From a virus, in IMG/VR virus record IMGVR_UViG_3300027708_000191, positions 1 to 34,920 of that record: 34,920 bases of DNA; one strand, given 5' to 3'. Both the position numbers and the translations under genes were made by a program. Shown here in pieces: positions 8,019 to 15,995 of the stretch (position 1 is the stretch's first letter; every line of letters starts with the position of its first letter). The notes under the pieces were generated by a model, which was given only the letters and a program-made list of their open reading frames with translations, ran no database searches and was not told the DNA's origin.

Positions 8019-9119
8019 TTAAATTTTTAGTCCAGCAAGACGGCGGATATCAATAATGTTATTGTTCTCGCTCTCACTGCTACGATTGGTGTTGGAAACT
8101 TTGTTTCCTGTGATTTCTTTTGCCTCAGTTAGTGCCTGTTTTTGTTTTTGTGGAGCTTTACCTGCTATAACAGCTGGTAGGTACTTGTCAAAACTATCGA
8201 CTAGCTTTGCTGTTCTCACGCTCTCCATTAATTCACTCATAATTACTTTTTGTTCACCGTTAAGTGGCGCTAGCAATTCTGTCATGATTTTTTGACGCTC
8301 AATGCTCTCTTGAAGCTTGTGCGACTCTGCTTTTTTGCTTTCTATTACTTTTTGTGCCATGATTACATGAGCTTGCGCTTCAGATAATTCAGCTGTTTTC
8401 AAGTCTATGACTTTGAGCAATTTTGCAGTTTCTGATTTTTCATTTAGGTAACTGGTTTGATATTCTGAAGCAAAAGCCTCAAACATCTTACGACCAAAGT
8501 CTGAACGACGAGCTGATTCGATGTCTTCTTTCAAACTGGTAAGTTCAGTCGCTAGACCTTCTGTTACCAATGTGTCGACCATCTGTGCCGCTCTTTGTAC
8601 AAACTGTTCCTTAACTTTTGCAAGTTGTTCACGTCCTTCACGGACTAAACGTACCTTGGTCTCAGCAAGGTCCTGCTTGTCTTTGTAAAATTCTGTAATT
8701 TCACGAGCCAATGCTTCCACTACGAAAGTTTCTAACATTCCAAATTTACTTGCCATTACTTTCTGATCTTCGTGTAGCTCTAATACTTCACTAGCCAACT
8801 GACGTGTAACGAATTCCTTCATTGTGTCAGCGTCTTGTTTCATCTTAGTAGCGTACTTGACTTTCATTTCTGCAAGTTGATTACGATCTTCTGTAAATTC
8901 AACAATTTCTTGTGCTAATTGTTCGCTGATCATTGTGTCCACAGCTTCAATCATCACTTGTTTGTCATGTTCGTATTTTTTGGAAAATTCTTCGCGTAGT
9001 TCTTGAGTCAGTACTTGACGAGATTCGGATAAACGAGTCTCGAAAGCCTTTTCAAGTTCAGCTTGGATCTCTTCAGAAATCACGTTGTTTTCAAATAAAC
9101 TTTTAAGTGCTTCCAACAT
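8019..9119 (-). CDS. 22: Prohead scaffold core protein gp22
   Basis: The protein lies between the gp21 protease and gp23, as in T4. It has 366 residues, is almost entirely charged and helical (Glu/Lys/Gln/Leu-rich), and has long heptad-like stretches over about residues 10-310, as expected for the coiled-coil core on which the capsid assembles before being degraded by gp21. The C-terminus (NNNIIDIRRLAGLKI) resembles gp22 C-termini in T4-like phages. It is longer than T4 gp22 (269). Repeated units of the type EFxxDxxxLAExKxxxxxxxxE (about residues 75-190) suggest internal duplication of the coil. A good AAGGAG site precedes the start. Confidence 0.85.
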   Translation of the reverse strand: MLEALKSLFENNVISEEIQAELEKAFETRLSESRQVLTQELREEFSKKYEHDKQVMIEAVDTMISEQLAQEIVEFTEDRNQLAEMKVKYATKMKQDADTMKEFVTRQLASEVLELHEDQKVMASKFGMLETFVVEALAREITEFYKDKQDLAETKVRLVREGREQLAKVKEQFVQRAAQMVDTLVTEGLATELTSLKEDIESARRSDFGRKMFEAFASEYQTSYLNEKSETAKLLKVIDLKTAELSEAQAHVIMAQKVIESKKAESHKLQESIERQKIMTELLAPLNGEQKVIMSELMESVRTAKLVDSFDKYLPAVIAGKAPQKQKQALTEAKEITGNKVSNTNRSSESENNNIIDIRRLAGLKI

Positions 9120-9131
9120 GTGATTCTCCTT

Positions 9132-9761
9132 TTATTGGAGTTTGCTTATTATTGACAATAAGCTCTCTTTGAGATATTTCTGTGCCTTAGGATCACCTTT
9201 CACCTCTTGCGCTATGCGCAAGGCATTGAATCCGCCGCGATTATTCATCAAGGCTTCATAAATTGGTGTAGGGTATGCCCCTGGAGCACTAGGTTGAGCC
9301 ACCATATCTACTGTGATGATCTCAAAATCCGATACTTCACCCGATCCGTCACTCTTGACGTTACCGGATCCCCTGCTGGAGACACCTAATTTCACGCCGC
9401 TTTCCAGCATTGTGCGAATTAGTTGCCCCATAGGAGTTGGTAAAATTTTAAGTTTACCATAACCATTTGGGCCGTCCATCCACATGTTTGTTATCATGTG
9501 ACTCACACGGTCCAAATTTATTTTTAGATCATCTGGATGATCCACTTCCCCGAGAACTGAATAGCCGTTTTGAATCTGATCGTTAAGGGTTTTGACAGCC
9601 TTGCCAATCTCTTGAACAGGATATACACGCTGGTTAGCGTTTTTTATACCGCCCTGGATGCAAATCCCGGACATGTATAAACTTTTCCCATCTTTGTCAT
9701 CAGACTCAACGACCATTTTTGCTTCGTTGAAACTGAGATTCTCTCGGAGGTATAGTGACAT
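9132..9761 (-). CDS. 21: Prohead protease gp21
   Basis: A 209-residue serine protease of the T4 gp21 family that processes the prohead core and capsid precursors. Visible family motifs are GEVDHP with the catalytic His75, GVSSRGSG with the catalytic Ser at 128 or 129, and DMVAQPSAPGA (about 152-162). The internal IQGGIKNANQRVYP segment is also typical. It starts 23 bp downstream of the gp68-like gene stop and is followed after 12 bp by gp22, so the three are co-transcribed. Length equals that of T4 gp21 (about 212). Confidence 0.93.
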   Translation of the reverse strand: MSLYLRENLSFNEAKMVVESDDKDGKSLYMSGICIQGGIKNANQRVYPVQEIGKAVKTLNDQIQNGYSVLGEVDHPDDLKINLDRVSHMITNMWMDGPNGYGKLKILPTPMGQLIRTMLESGVKLGVSSRGSGNVKSDGSGEVSDFEIITVDMVAQPSAPGAYPTPIYEALMNNRGGFNALRIAQEVKGDPKAQKYLKESLLSIISKLQ

Positions 9762-9784
9762 ACTTTAGTATAGTCTCTTTTTAA

Positions 9785-10756
9785 TTACTTACGTGCATTA
9801 AGTGGGCTACGAGTATTAGTTGAACCAGTTACTGATCCAGCTTGAGCACCTACGTGCTTACCGTCGCCCTTCTGAGCTTGCTTCTCTGCACCGTGACCTG
9901 GTTGTGAAGTTTTAAATGCAGTCTTGCCAGCTTTGCCGCCTGGAACATTCACATTGCCTTTGGCATCTGGATTAGGAACTACGTTTGGCTTAATTACGCC
10001 ATTGCCTTGAACTGTTGACTTAGCGCCGATATCAGCACTGACTTCACGATGGCCTTGAGCAATGTTAGAAGCTGTGCCGCCCATGTCGTTCTTGCTGGCT
10101 ACGATTGACTTGGTGTTTACACCGTTGTCGCCGCCAATGTTAGCACCAAAGCCACCATTAACTTTTTCAATGTACTCACGGATCAAACGCTCGTCATCTT
10201 CAGCAAACTTATGTGTTACTGTTAGATTGTTGCCGCTTTCCATGTCCATAGGCTCGTCATAGCTTTCGTCTTCTACGCCTGGCTCTGCACCAAATTCGTC
10301 ACCTGCTGGCTCTTCGGAACCAAATTCGTCACCGCCCATGTCATCACCGCCCATGTGCTCTTCGCCTTGTTCGCCGGCCATTAGCTGTTCGAACTCTGCT
10401 TTTAGATCTTCTAAAGCATCTTCTAAATCTTGTACGCGATCTTCTACATCGCCTTCACCTTCTTCTGAATCGCTATCATCGCTATCTGCATCAACGTCAC
10501 TTACCATGTCGTCTGTGCTGTCTTTGTCGCTGAAATCATCGCCTTCTGCTGAATCATCTGCAGAGTCATCTGCTGAATCATCTAATTTTTTGTCTTCATC
10601 TTCGTCTTTGTCTTTACCGAAATCTTCGGCTAGCAATTCTTCGTAGATTTCACGAGATTTTGCTACTACGATGTTGTGGAATATATCTTTGGCTGTTTGT
10701 TGATCTTCGTTGATCAAAGCCTCGAGCATGTGCTCGAATTGTGTACGGTCAGTCAT
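9785..10756 (-). CDS. Acidic prohead core protein, gp68-like N-terminus
   Basis: A 323-residue protein between portal and protease genes, where T4 keeps the minor core proteins gp67 and gp68. Residues 1-45 (FEHMLEALINEDQQTAKDIF then SREIYEELLAE) resemble the gp68-type helix of T4-like phages. Residues about 48-175 are extremely acidic and repetitive (DDSADDSADDSAEGDD; MGGDDMGGDEFGSEEPAGDE). A short helical segment (about 183-198, EDDERLIREYIEKVNGG) follows. The last 120 residues switch to Gly/Asn/Lys-rich basic sequence ending TNTRSPLNARK. AGGAGA precedes the ATG, with a late box 38 bp upstream. Role in head-core assembly is inferred from position and charge. Confidence 0.7.
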   Translation of the reverse strand: MTDRTQFEHMLEALINEDQQTAKDIFHNIVVAKSREIYEELLAEDFGKDKDEDEDKKLDDSADDSADDSAEGDDFSDKDSTDDMVSDVDADSDDSDSEEGEGDVEDRVQDLEDALEDLKAEFEQLMAGEQGEEHMGGDDMGGDEFGSEEPAGDEFGAEPGVEDESYDEPMDMESGNNLTVTHKFAEDDERLIREYIEKVNGGFGANIGGDNGVNTKSIVASKNDMGGTASNIAQGHREVSADIGAKSTVQGNGVIKPNVVPNPDAKGNVNVPGGKAGKTAFKTSQPGHGAEKQAQKGDGKHVGAQAGSVTGSTNTRSPLNARK

Positions 10757-10793
10757 GTTTGTCTCCTGTGAATATAATTACAAGGCTGTAAGA

Positions 10794-10801
10794 TATTTAC
10801 A
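10794..10801 (-). promoter_or_regulatory. Late-type promoter box TGTAAATA
   Basis: Minus-strand TGTAAATA lies 38 bp upstream of the gp68-like start. It sits just downstream of an 8-bp hairpin in the 107-bp gap. It would drive the core-protease-scaffold-capsid unit independently of the portal promoter. Confidence 0.5.
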
Positions 10802-10803
10802 CG

Positions 10804-10826
10804 TATCAGCAAAATACATGCTGATA
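10804..10826. other. 8-bp inverted repeat upstream of a late promoter
   Basis: TATCAGCA (10804-10811) pairs with TGCTGATA (10819-10826), loop of 7 nt. It lies just upstream of the late box on the minus strand and downstream of the small gene ending at 10864. Without a T-run it is not a clear terminator; it may be a weak stop or a protein site. Confidence 0.4.
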
Positions 10827-10863
10827 TAGTGCAAAATCAGGCCATTTTATACTAAACTGCGTA

Positions 10864-11100
10864 TCATGCCGGTTGAGGCGGCGGTTTAGCGTACATTTTG
10901 TTAATAAAAGCTAATTCGTGTTCTTGTTCTAATATATGTGCTTCGCTACCTTTACGAAGTTCATTAATTTGTGATAGAGTTAATCTTGTTTTGCGTGTGT
11001 CGGATTTGCGCATGACTGTTTGGTCACGCTGGGGATCGTATCGCAAGTCATTGACATTGCGACCAGAGTCGGACATATTAAAAAGTTCTCTAAGAATCAT
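10864..11100 (-). CDS. Small basic protein between portal and core genes
   Basis: A 78-residue protein starting MILRELFNMSDSGRN, with a Lys/Arg-rich middle (RKSDTRKTRLTLSQINELRK) and a proline-rich C-terminus (KPPPQPA). It lies where T4 has gp67, a prohead core protein of 80 residues, and matches it in length, but it is basic rather than acidic, so homology cannot be claimed. A predicted helix at about residues 40-70 could bind the portal or core. It follows the portal gene after 7 bp without a strong ribosome site, suggesting coupling; an alternative start is Met9. Probably a head morphogenesis accessory protein. Confidence 0.6.
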   Translation of the reverse strand: MILRELFNMSDSGRNVNDLRYDPQRDQTVMRKSDTRKTRLTLSQINELRKGSEAHILEQEHELAFINKMYAKPPPQPA

Positions 11101-11107
11101 CTTGTAT

Positions 11108-12823
11108 TTATGCTGGAGGAGGAGTTACACCAGCTGGTGGTTCCATACCAGGAGGTGGAGCTAGAGGATTTTCCATACCAGGAGGAGCACTTAGGTCGCT
11201 TGCTCCTTCTACATCGCCTGCAATTCCGCCTGCACTTAGTCCTGCACTGCGTAATTCGCCAGCCGCATCTGTATTTGTAGGACTGCCTTCACCTTGTTCT
11301 TCAGCCCACATGCGTTCGTTTTCTGCAATTTCGTCGTCGTTTAAACCTAGGAAACGTTTTAGTGCAAAACGATGACTCACATATGGTATGGCTTGAATAG
11401 TATTAAATGTATTGATACGTTCTGTATCTAATGCCGCTTGACGACTGCTTGCAAAGTTTAATGGCTCATTAAACATCAAATCAAACAATGTAGCATCAAT
11501 ATTAACACCACGTGTGTGCAAATAACGTTTAAATTCAACATCAAATGAAGTTGATATTAATGCTTGTAAGCGTTCGCAATACTTGTTAAAGCGTAGTTCT
11601 TGAATGTATGCTGTACCAACACGACCATCGTTGTAACTGCTGTTACTGTCGTCTGCACCAGTTGGCAAATAGCTACTTGGTATACGTAACCCACGGAATA
11701 ACTTGTTGGTAAAGTATTTTAAGTCGTCGATCTCGCCTAAGTTGGTACCACCAGGTAATGTTGTAACATCCGATCCACGTCCGTCTGCTGATTTAGGAAA
11801 GAAATAATCTTCATTAATTGACAATGGATTGTATGCTGAATCGATAACGTTTTGACCGCCGCCATTTTGGCTAGGAATTCTACGTTGATGGATCTGGTCT
11901 TTGACTCTTTCCACAAACGCCATGGCCAGGTGACTGGGCATGTTACCCACATCTATGTGAAAGATGCGTCTTTCTGGAGCACGTTGTATACGATAGATAA
12001 GAATCGCATCTTCTAACAGTTCTTTTTGCTTGTAAACTTTAAAGATGTTTTCTAATAAACTATTACCAAAGGGATAGTTGTTATCTAAGCCTTCGCTTAG
12101 TGACAAATGAATAACATGTTCTGCATCAACTGCTACTTCATTTTCTTGTTTGTCCCAGCGACTGCCTGTTGTAGGATATGCTCCAGTCATTCCGCGAGCG
12201 GCCATGCCACCTGTAGCTGTATTTGTGTTAGTACCACCACGGTTTACATCTTTTACGTTAGGTGTGATTGCTGTTGCTACTAGATTTTGAAAGTTAGGAT
12301 TAATATCACGTACAATATACTGCTCCGGCTTCTTGCCTTCGCTTTCGTTGGCAATAATTTTAACTACTTTACTTGGATCAACATAAAACCACTTTTGTGT
12401 TTCAGGATCACGAATAAAGAAACTATCACCAAACTTGAATGTGTTACGTAAGATGCGGAAAATACGTACATCAAACTGTTGTAGTTTAACCCACTGATTT
12501 AAATATTCACCAAGAATCTTTGTTTCTGCATTAGTAGCCTTGCCGCGCCACATAATTTTAAAGGCCGCACTATGTCCGTCTTTGTTTTTTTGTGTACAAA
12601 ATTCTGCTAAAATGTCTAAAGCCGCATTAACTTCAGGATCTGCATCCATTGTTTCATACTGATTATAACGATCTATACGATTTGGACTGCCACTGTATAC
12701 ATCTGGCAAATAGCTTGAATAGTTTGTTTTGGCTGGGCCCATTCCTGGGCCTCTGTCGTTGCTGATTATACTACGATTTTGCGAACCGACAGGTACTGGT
12801 GTAAAAAATTTCTTCCAACTCAT
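11108..12823 (-). CDS. 20: Portal vertex protein gp20
   Basis: A 571-residue T4-type portal protein, the dodecameric channel at the DNA-packaging vertex that starts prohead assembly. Recognisable family segments are DADPEVNAALDILAEFC, the RNTFKFGDSFF strand, APERRIFHIDVGNMP, DYFFPKSADGRGSDVTTLPG, and LFRGLRIPSSYL near residue 380. The C-terminal tail is Gly/Pro-rich (APPPGMEPPAGVTPPP), longer than in T4 gp20 (524). It starts 14 bp after the tape-measure stop, so it shares that transcript. Marine T4-like phages are commonly surveyed with this gene. Confidence 0.95.
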   Translation of the reverse strand: MSWKKFFTPVPVGSQNRSIISNDRGPGMGPAKTNYSSYLPDVYSGSPNRIDRYNQYETMDADPEVNAALDILAEFCTQKNKDGHSAAFKIMWRGKATNAETKILGEYLNQWVKLQQFDVRIFRILRNTFKFGDSFFIRDPETQKWFYVDPSKVVKIIANESEGKKPEQYIVRDINPNFQNLVATAITPNVKDVNRGGTNTNTATGGMAARGMTGAYPTTGSRWDKQENEVAVDAEHVIHLSLSEGLDNNYPFGNSLLENIFKVYKQKELLEDAILIYRIQRAPERRIFHIDVGNMPSHLAMAFVERVKDQIHQRRIPSQNGGGQNVIDSAYNPLSINEDYFFPKSADGRGSDVTTLPGGTNLGEIDDLKYFTNKLFRGLRIPSSYLPTGADDSNSSYNDGRVGTAYIQELRFNKYCERLQALISTSFDVEFKRYLHTRGVNIDATLFDLMFNEPLNFASSRQAALDTERINTFNTIQAIPYVSHRFALKRFLGLNDDEIAENERMWAEEQGEGSPTNTDAAGELRSAGLSAGGIAGDVEGASDLSAPPGMENPLAPPPGMEPPAGVTPPPA

Positions 12824-12837
12824 ATTATATGTGGTCC

Positions 12838-14883
12838 TTAAGCGACAACGCCGCCAATTTCTCTAGTATTCTTAGCTGTTTCGTTAGCATGACCCACTGC
12901 GTCTTTCATACTTCTATCAACAGATGCCATAATACTACTTATCTGATCTAATTTTTCAATCATTAAATTAGAATCAGGCATAGCACTAGCCATTTGCGCA
13001 ACTGCCTGTTCCACCTGCTGACTTCCACTGCTGACCATGGCTGGAATATTTTTCAATATTGCACTAAGATTGGGATTGCCCAGTGCTGAAGATATGTTGT
13101 TTTGAATCATGCCATCCACTTTGGGCATGAACATTTCAGCGCCACCTTCGCCTACAATATATGGCATTCCGGAATCAACACTGCCGCCACCTGCTTTGCC
13201 AGGAAATAACTTTTTAAATGCATTAGTCATTGCAGTTTCAAGATTTGCAGGGAGATCTTTAAAAGTTGTATTAGTTGTTGTAAACAATGCATGTACATCT
13301 TTAAGCATTCCAGGTATAGCACTTTGTATATTACCGTTGGCATCTATAACCGGCTGTTGCGATTGCGTAATCATTTTTTCTGTATCCGGATGTAATTTTA
13401 CTGTGCCATCTTTTTCCTTAATAAACTGAGGTATAGAGTTGTTAAGTGATGTAATAACTTTGTTTGTTTCTGCTCCCACTGTGCGCAACACGCCTTGGGC
13501 ATCTGCAACAAGTTGAGTTCCTATATTTCTAGGATCTTTCATGTTGTATTCACCTTTATTATCCTTAGTGGCTTTTAGAGTTTCTTCCACACCATTTATC
13601 ATGACTTTCATGTCTTCTGTTATCATGCCTCTGCTCTGTGCCTGTGCTATTTTTGCCATTTCATCTTTGGCTTGAGCCTCAGACATTCCTCCACCTTCTT
13701 TGCTCATCAATTTGTTAAGTTGATTGGTATAGTTGGTATATGCATCCCCAGTTTTTTCTGCAAATGCTTCTAGCGCCATTGCACTACCGTTTGTTTGCAT
13801 GGCAACAAATTCTGCATTTTTATTTCTATCTTGTGCAAGTATTCCAAACAACTCTTTAGTCATTGCGGCCGCTCTATCTTGATCTTCTTTTCTACTGCTA
13901 GTGGTAAGTTTACCAATTTCAACCATTTGTTGTGCGGCTCGTGGGCCATAAGTTAATACCAGCTCGGACATTTTTTCGCTGGTTACAACTCCTTTACCAG
14001 CAATGCTTTCATTTAGAAGTTTTGCAACTTCAGGAGGTAAAGCCGCGCCTGCATTTTGCACAGCCCGTACACTTGCTCTCATGGCGGGATCATTGTTTAA
14101 CACAGCAAGCCTAGCACGAACCCTTGCATCGTTTTCCATTGTTTCAATATTTTTTTGCAATTCTCTGCGACTGATACCTGTCAGCTTGGCCATGGTGTCC
14201 ATTTCTTGTGCTAAATTCACGGCGCTTTTCACCACTGCTTTCATATCCTCTTCGCTTTTGCTATTCAGATTCTGTCTGCCCATACGTATTTGCAAAGCCA
14301 ATATTTCATTAGCTTCTTTAGGCATTATACCCATGATGTTAAGCATGGATTGTAATTCAGGACTGTTAAGTGTTTTAGAATAGTTGGCAAATGCATCCAT
14401 GCCAGCTGTGAGTCCGCCTCCAAATTGAAACATGGCAGGTTTGAGTTTTTCCAATGAGTCGCCAAACTCACCAAATGACAAGCCAGTTTTCATAACAGCT
14501 TCACGGAACCCAATAGCATTGCCTGCAAAGTTCAATCCTTCTGTACTAAATTTTCTCCAATTGTCTATAGATTCTACCACAACACCGGCCAATGTACCAA
14601 ATACTGTACCTACTAATCTACCAGGCTCACCAAAGCTGTCAAAGATGCCTTTGACTGTTTGAGCCGCGTCGCCTAGCGACAGGGTATTACTGGATGCTTG
14701 TTTTGCAGTGTTCATAGCCCCACTGAAAATTGCCTTCATGGGGTCAAATGCATCTTTGGCTATATCCAAAAGGCTGGCATTGCCGCCATTTCTAGGTGCG
14801 TTATAATTGTTCGAGCCTGCGCCCGCAGTTTTAAACCCTTCAGTAATAGCGGTAGTGATTTGCCGTAATTCAGCGTCAGTCAT
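12838..14883 (-). CDS. 29: Tail tape measure protein, gp29-like
   Basis: A 681-residue protein that would set tail length and occupy the tail tube. Evidence is a long helical, low-Cys sequence with hydrophobic stretches (about residues 85-105, LVGTVFGTLAGVVVESI). A C-terminal motif at about 570-595 (GGGSVDSGMPYIVGEGGAEM followed by FMPKVDG) is a hallmark of tape measure proteins in many phages. It is slightly longer than T4 gp29 (590). The gene is divergent from gp26 and the gp51-like frame, whose lambda-type analogues are tape-measure chaperones. It has its own late box at 14928-14935 and AGGAAA before the ATG. Function is confident; orthology to T4 gp29 is by position and type. Confidence 0.8.
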   Translation of the reverse strand: MTDAELRQITTAITEGFKTAGAGSNNYNAPRNGGNASLLDIAKDAFDPMKAIFSGAMNTAKQASSNTLSLGDAAQTVKGIFDSFGEPGRLVGTVFGTLAGVVVESIDNWRKFSTEGLNFAGNAIGFREAVMKTGLSFGEFGDSLEKLKPAMFQFGGGLTAGMDAFANYSKTLNSPELQSMLNIMGIMPKEANEILALQIRMGRQNLNSKSEEDMKAVVKSAVNLAQEMDTMAKLTGISRRELQKNIETMENDARVRARLAVLNNDPAMRASVRAVQNAGAALPPEVAKLLNESIAGKGVVTSEKMSELVLTYGPRAAQQMVEIGKLTTSSRKEDQDRAAAMTKELFGILAQDRNKNAEFVAMQTNGSAMALEAFAEKTGDAYTNYTNQLNKLMSKEGGGMSEAQAKDEMAKIAQAQSRGMITEDMKVMINGVEETLKATKDNKGEYNMKDPRNIGTQLVADAQGVLRTVGAETNKVITSLNNSIPQFIKEKDGTVKLHPDTEKMITQSQQPVIDANGNIQSAIPGMLKDVHALFTTTNTTFKDLPANLETAMTNAFKKLFPGKAGGGSVDSGMPYIVGEGGAEMFMPKVDGMIQNNISSALGNPNLSAILKNIPAMVSSGSQQVEQAVAQMASAMPDSNLMIEKLDQISSIMASVDRSMKDAVGHANETAKNTREIGGVVA

Positions 14884-14910
14884 GTTATTTTTTCCTAGAA
14901 ATATGCGTAC

Positions 14911-14917
14911 ATAAATA
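14911..14917 (+). promoter_or_regulatory. Late-type promoter box (C)ATAAATA for gp26
   Basis: CATAAATA at 14910-14917 lies 30 bp upstream of the gp26 ATG, preceded by TGCGTA. GGAG at 14937-14940 is the ribosome site. This box and the minus-strand box at 14928-14935 face divergent genes within 63 bp. Confidence 0.55.
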
Positions 14918-14927
14918 CCTTACAGTA

Positions 14928-14935
14928 TATTTATC
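14928..14935 (-). promoter_or_regulatory. Late-type promoter box GATAAATA for the tape measure-portal unit
   Basis: Minus-strand GATAAATA lies 45 bp upstream of the tape-measure start. It is followed by the AGGAAA ribosome site at 14891-14896. It overlaps the transcribed leader of gp26, so the two late units would share this small control region. Confidence 0.5.
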
Positions 14936-14946
14936 TGGAGATAATA

Positions 14947-15774
14947 ATGGCCACAAACCCATTGAAGAAATATTTTAGACAACCAAAGGTCTATATAGGA
15001 TTACCTAGTAAAGGCATTTACAATCAACCCGGAGCGTTGAACGGCGATCCAACAAACATTCCTGTTTTTGGAATGACTGGCATGGACGAAATTTTAATCA
15101 AAACTCCAGATGCTTTATTAAACGGGGAAGCCACTGTAAAAGTCATTGAAAGCTGTTGTCCAATCATACAGGATGCGTGGGATCTGTGCTTGCTGGATCT
15201 TGACATGATCCTCACCGCTATTAGAATTGCAACTCAAGGCAACACTATGCAGGTATCACATGCTTGTACAAATTGCGGCGCAATTAATGACTACGATGTT
15301 GAACTGGGTACCGTTATTGAACACTACAGTAAATGTGAATACGACAGTAAGATTGTTTTAAAAGATTTATCAGTTAAGATACAACCGTTGACTTATAAAC
15401 AATGGACTGAGTTTCAAGTAAAAAACTTTCAGCTACAAAGACAATTAAAACAAATTATGGAAATAACAGATCCAGCACAACAAACTGCACTGGTTTCTGA
15501 AATGTATACTAAAATAACGTCTATACAAAAAGAAGCTATATTTTTACAAATTGCCAGCGTTGATACCGGCAATCAAATAGTTGAAGAGCGAGAGTTTATC
15601 AGTGAATGGCTTGCTAACTGTGACAAAACTATTTTTGATGCTGTAAAAGCTATAGTTGAAAAAAATAGGATAGCATGGGAAATTCCTAAAATTTCTGCCA
15701 AGTGCGACAGTTGCGGAACTGAAAACAATGTGTCGATAACCCTGGATCAAGCAAGTTTTTTCGCGACAGCCTAG
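14947..15774 (+). CDS. 26: Baseplate/tail assembly protein gp26, shift donor
   Basis: A 275-residue protein of the T4 gp26-type baseplate family. The N-terminus (NPLKKYFRQPKVYIGLPSKG) and the GMTGMDEILIKTPDALLNGE segment are characteristic. Two zinc-ribbon CxxC pairs are visible: C107/C110 (ACTNCGA) and C253/C256 (KCDSCGT). The reading frame ends SFFATA-stop, but the T TTT TTC run encoding FF is a slippery site, and ribosomes shifting to -1 would continue into the gp51-like frame, making a 349-residue fusion. In T4, gp26 and gp51 are hub assembly factors. The gene is divergent from the tape measure, with a late box and GGAG upstream. The short form is certain as a gene; the extended form is inferred. 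Confidence 0.9.
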   Translation: MATNPLKKYFRQPKVYIGLPSKGIYNQPGALNGDPTNIPVFGMTGMDEILIKTPDALLNGEATVKVIESCCPIIQDAWDLCLLDLDMILTAIRIATQGNTMQVSHACTNCGAINDYDVELGTVIEHYSKCEYDSKIVLKDLSVKIQPLTYKQWTEFQVKNFQLQRQLKQIMEITDPAQQTALVSEMYTKITSIQKEAIFLQIASVDTGNQIVEEREFISEWLANCDKTIFDAVKAIVEKNRIAWEIPKISAKCDSCGTENNVSITLDQASFFATA

Positions 15775-15817
15775 TTAGGTTAGATAACACAGATATTGAA
15801 GAATATCTAACTAGGCT
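15756..15817 (+). promoter_or_regulatory. Programmed -1 frameshift signal
   Basis: Three elements are visible in order. T TTT TTC at 15756-15762 is in the gp26 frame as X XXY YYZ. A 5-nt spacer follows (15763-15767). Then AGCCTAGTTAG (15768-15778) pairs perfectly over 11 bp with CTAACTAGGCT (15807-15817) across a 28-nt loop. The gp26 stop (15772-15774) lies inside the stem, and the -1 frame is open from 15762 to 15995. This is the canonical heptamer-spacer-stem layout known from phage tail chaperone genes and retroviruses. Use and efficiency are not shown. Confidence 0.75.
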
Positions 15818-15995
15818 AGAAGAAGCCATTAAAAATTACAAAACACAACTGTATCAAATATGTTGGTACATGCGTGGCGGTGTAACTATAGATAATTTAT
15901 TGTTTGATTTAAGTTTAGAAGACATCAAAATGATGAATTCTATAATACAAAATAATATCGAAATTACAAAGAAAAGCGGACTGGCTTTAATTTAA
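15762..15995 (+). CDS. gp51-like C-terminal extension in the -1 frame of gp26
   Basis: Seventy-seven residues in the -1 frame run from the shift site to TAA at 15993-15995. The sequence begins RDSLVRLDNTDIEEYLTRLE and contains ICWYMRGGVTIDNLLFDLSL and NNIEITKKSGLALI. From memory, the W(F/Y)MRGG...S...N.E.TKKSG pattern recurs at the end of gp26/gp51-type proteins in T4-like phages. Between the shift site and the ATG at 15870 there is no ATG, GTG or TTG, and no ribosome site precedes that ATG, so normal initiation would lose half the conserved block. It is therefore best read as the tail of a gp26 fusion, as in lambda G/GT. It overlaps the converging gene by 9 bp. Alternatively it is a decayed gene. 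Confidence 0.75.
   Translation, partial: RDSLVRLDNTDIEEYLTRLEEAIKNYKTQLYQICWYMRGGVTIDNLLFDLSLEDIKMMNSIIQNNIEITKKSGLALI

Noticed and set aside
10338-10646. Ser-rich plus-strand frame opposite the acidic core protein
   Set aside because: Low-complexity reflection of the Asp/Glu repeats on the minus strand.
11105-11112. Minus-strand CATAAATA just before the small gene at 10864-11100
   Set aside because: It spans the portal stop codon and ends 4 bp from the next ATG, so a chance match is more likely than a promoter.
14003-14383. 126-codon plus-strand frame inside the tape measure gene
   Set aside because: Lies antisense within a well-supported gene, has Ser/Leu/Phe-rich shadow composition and no ribosome site.
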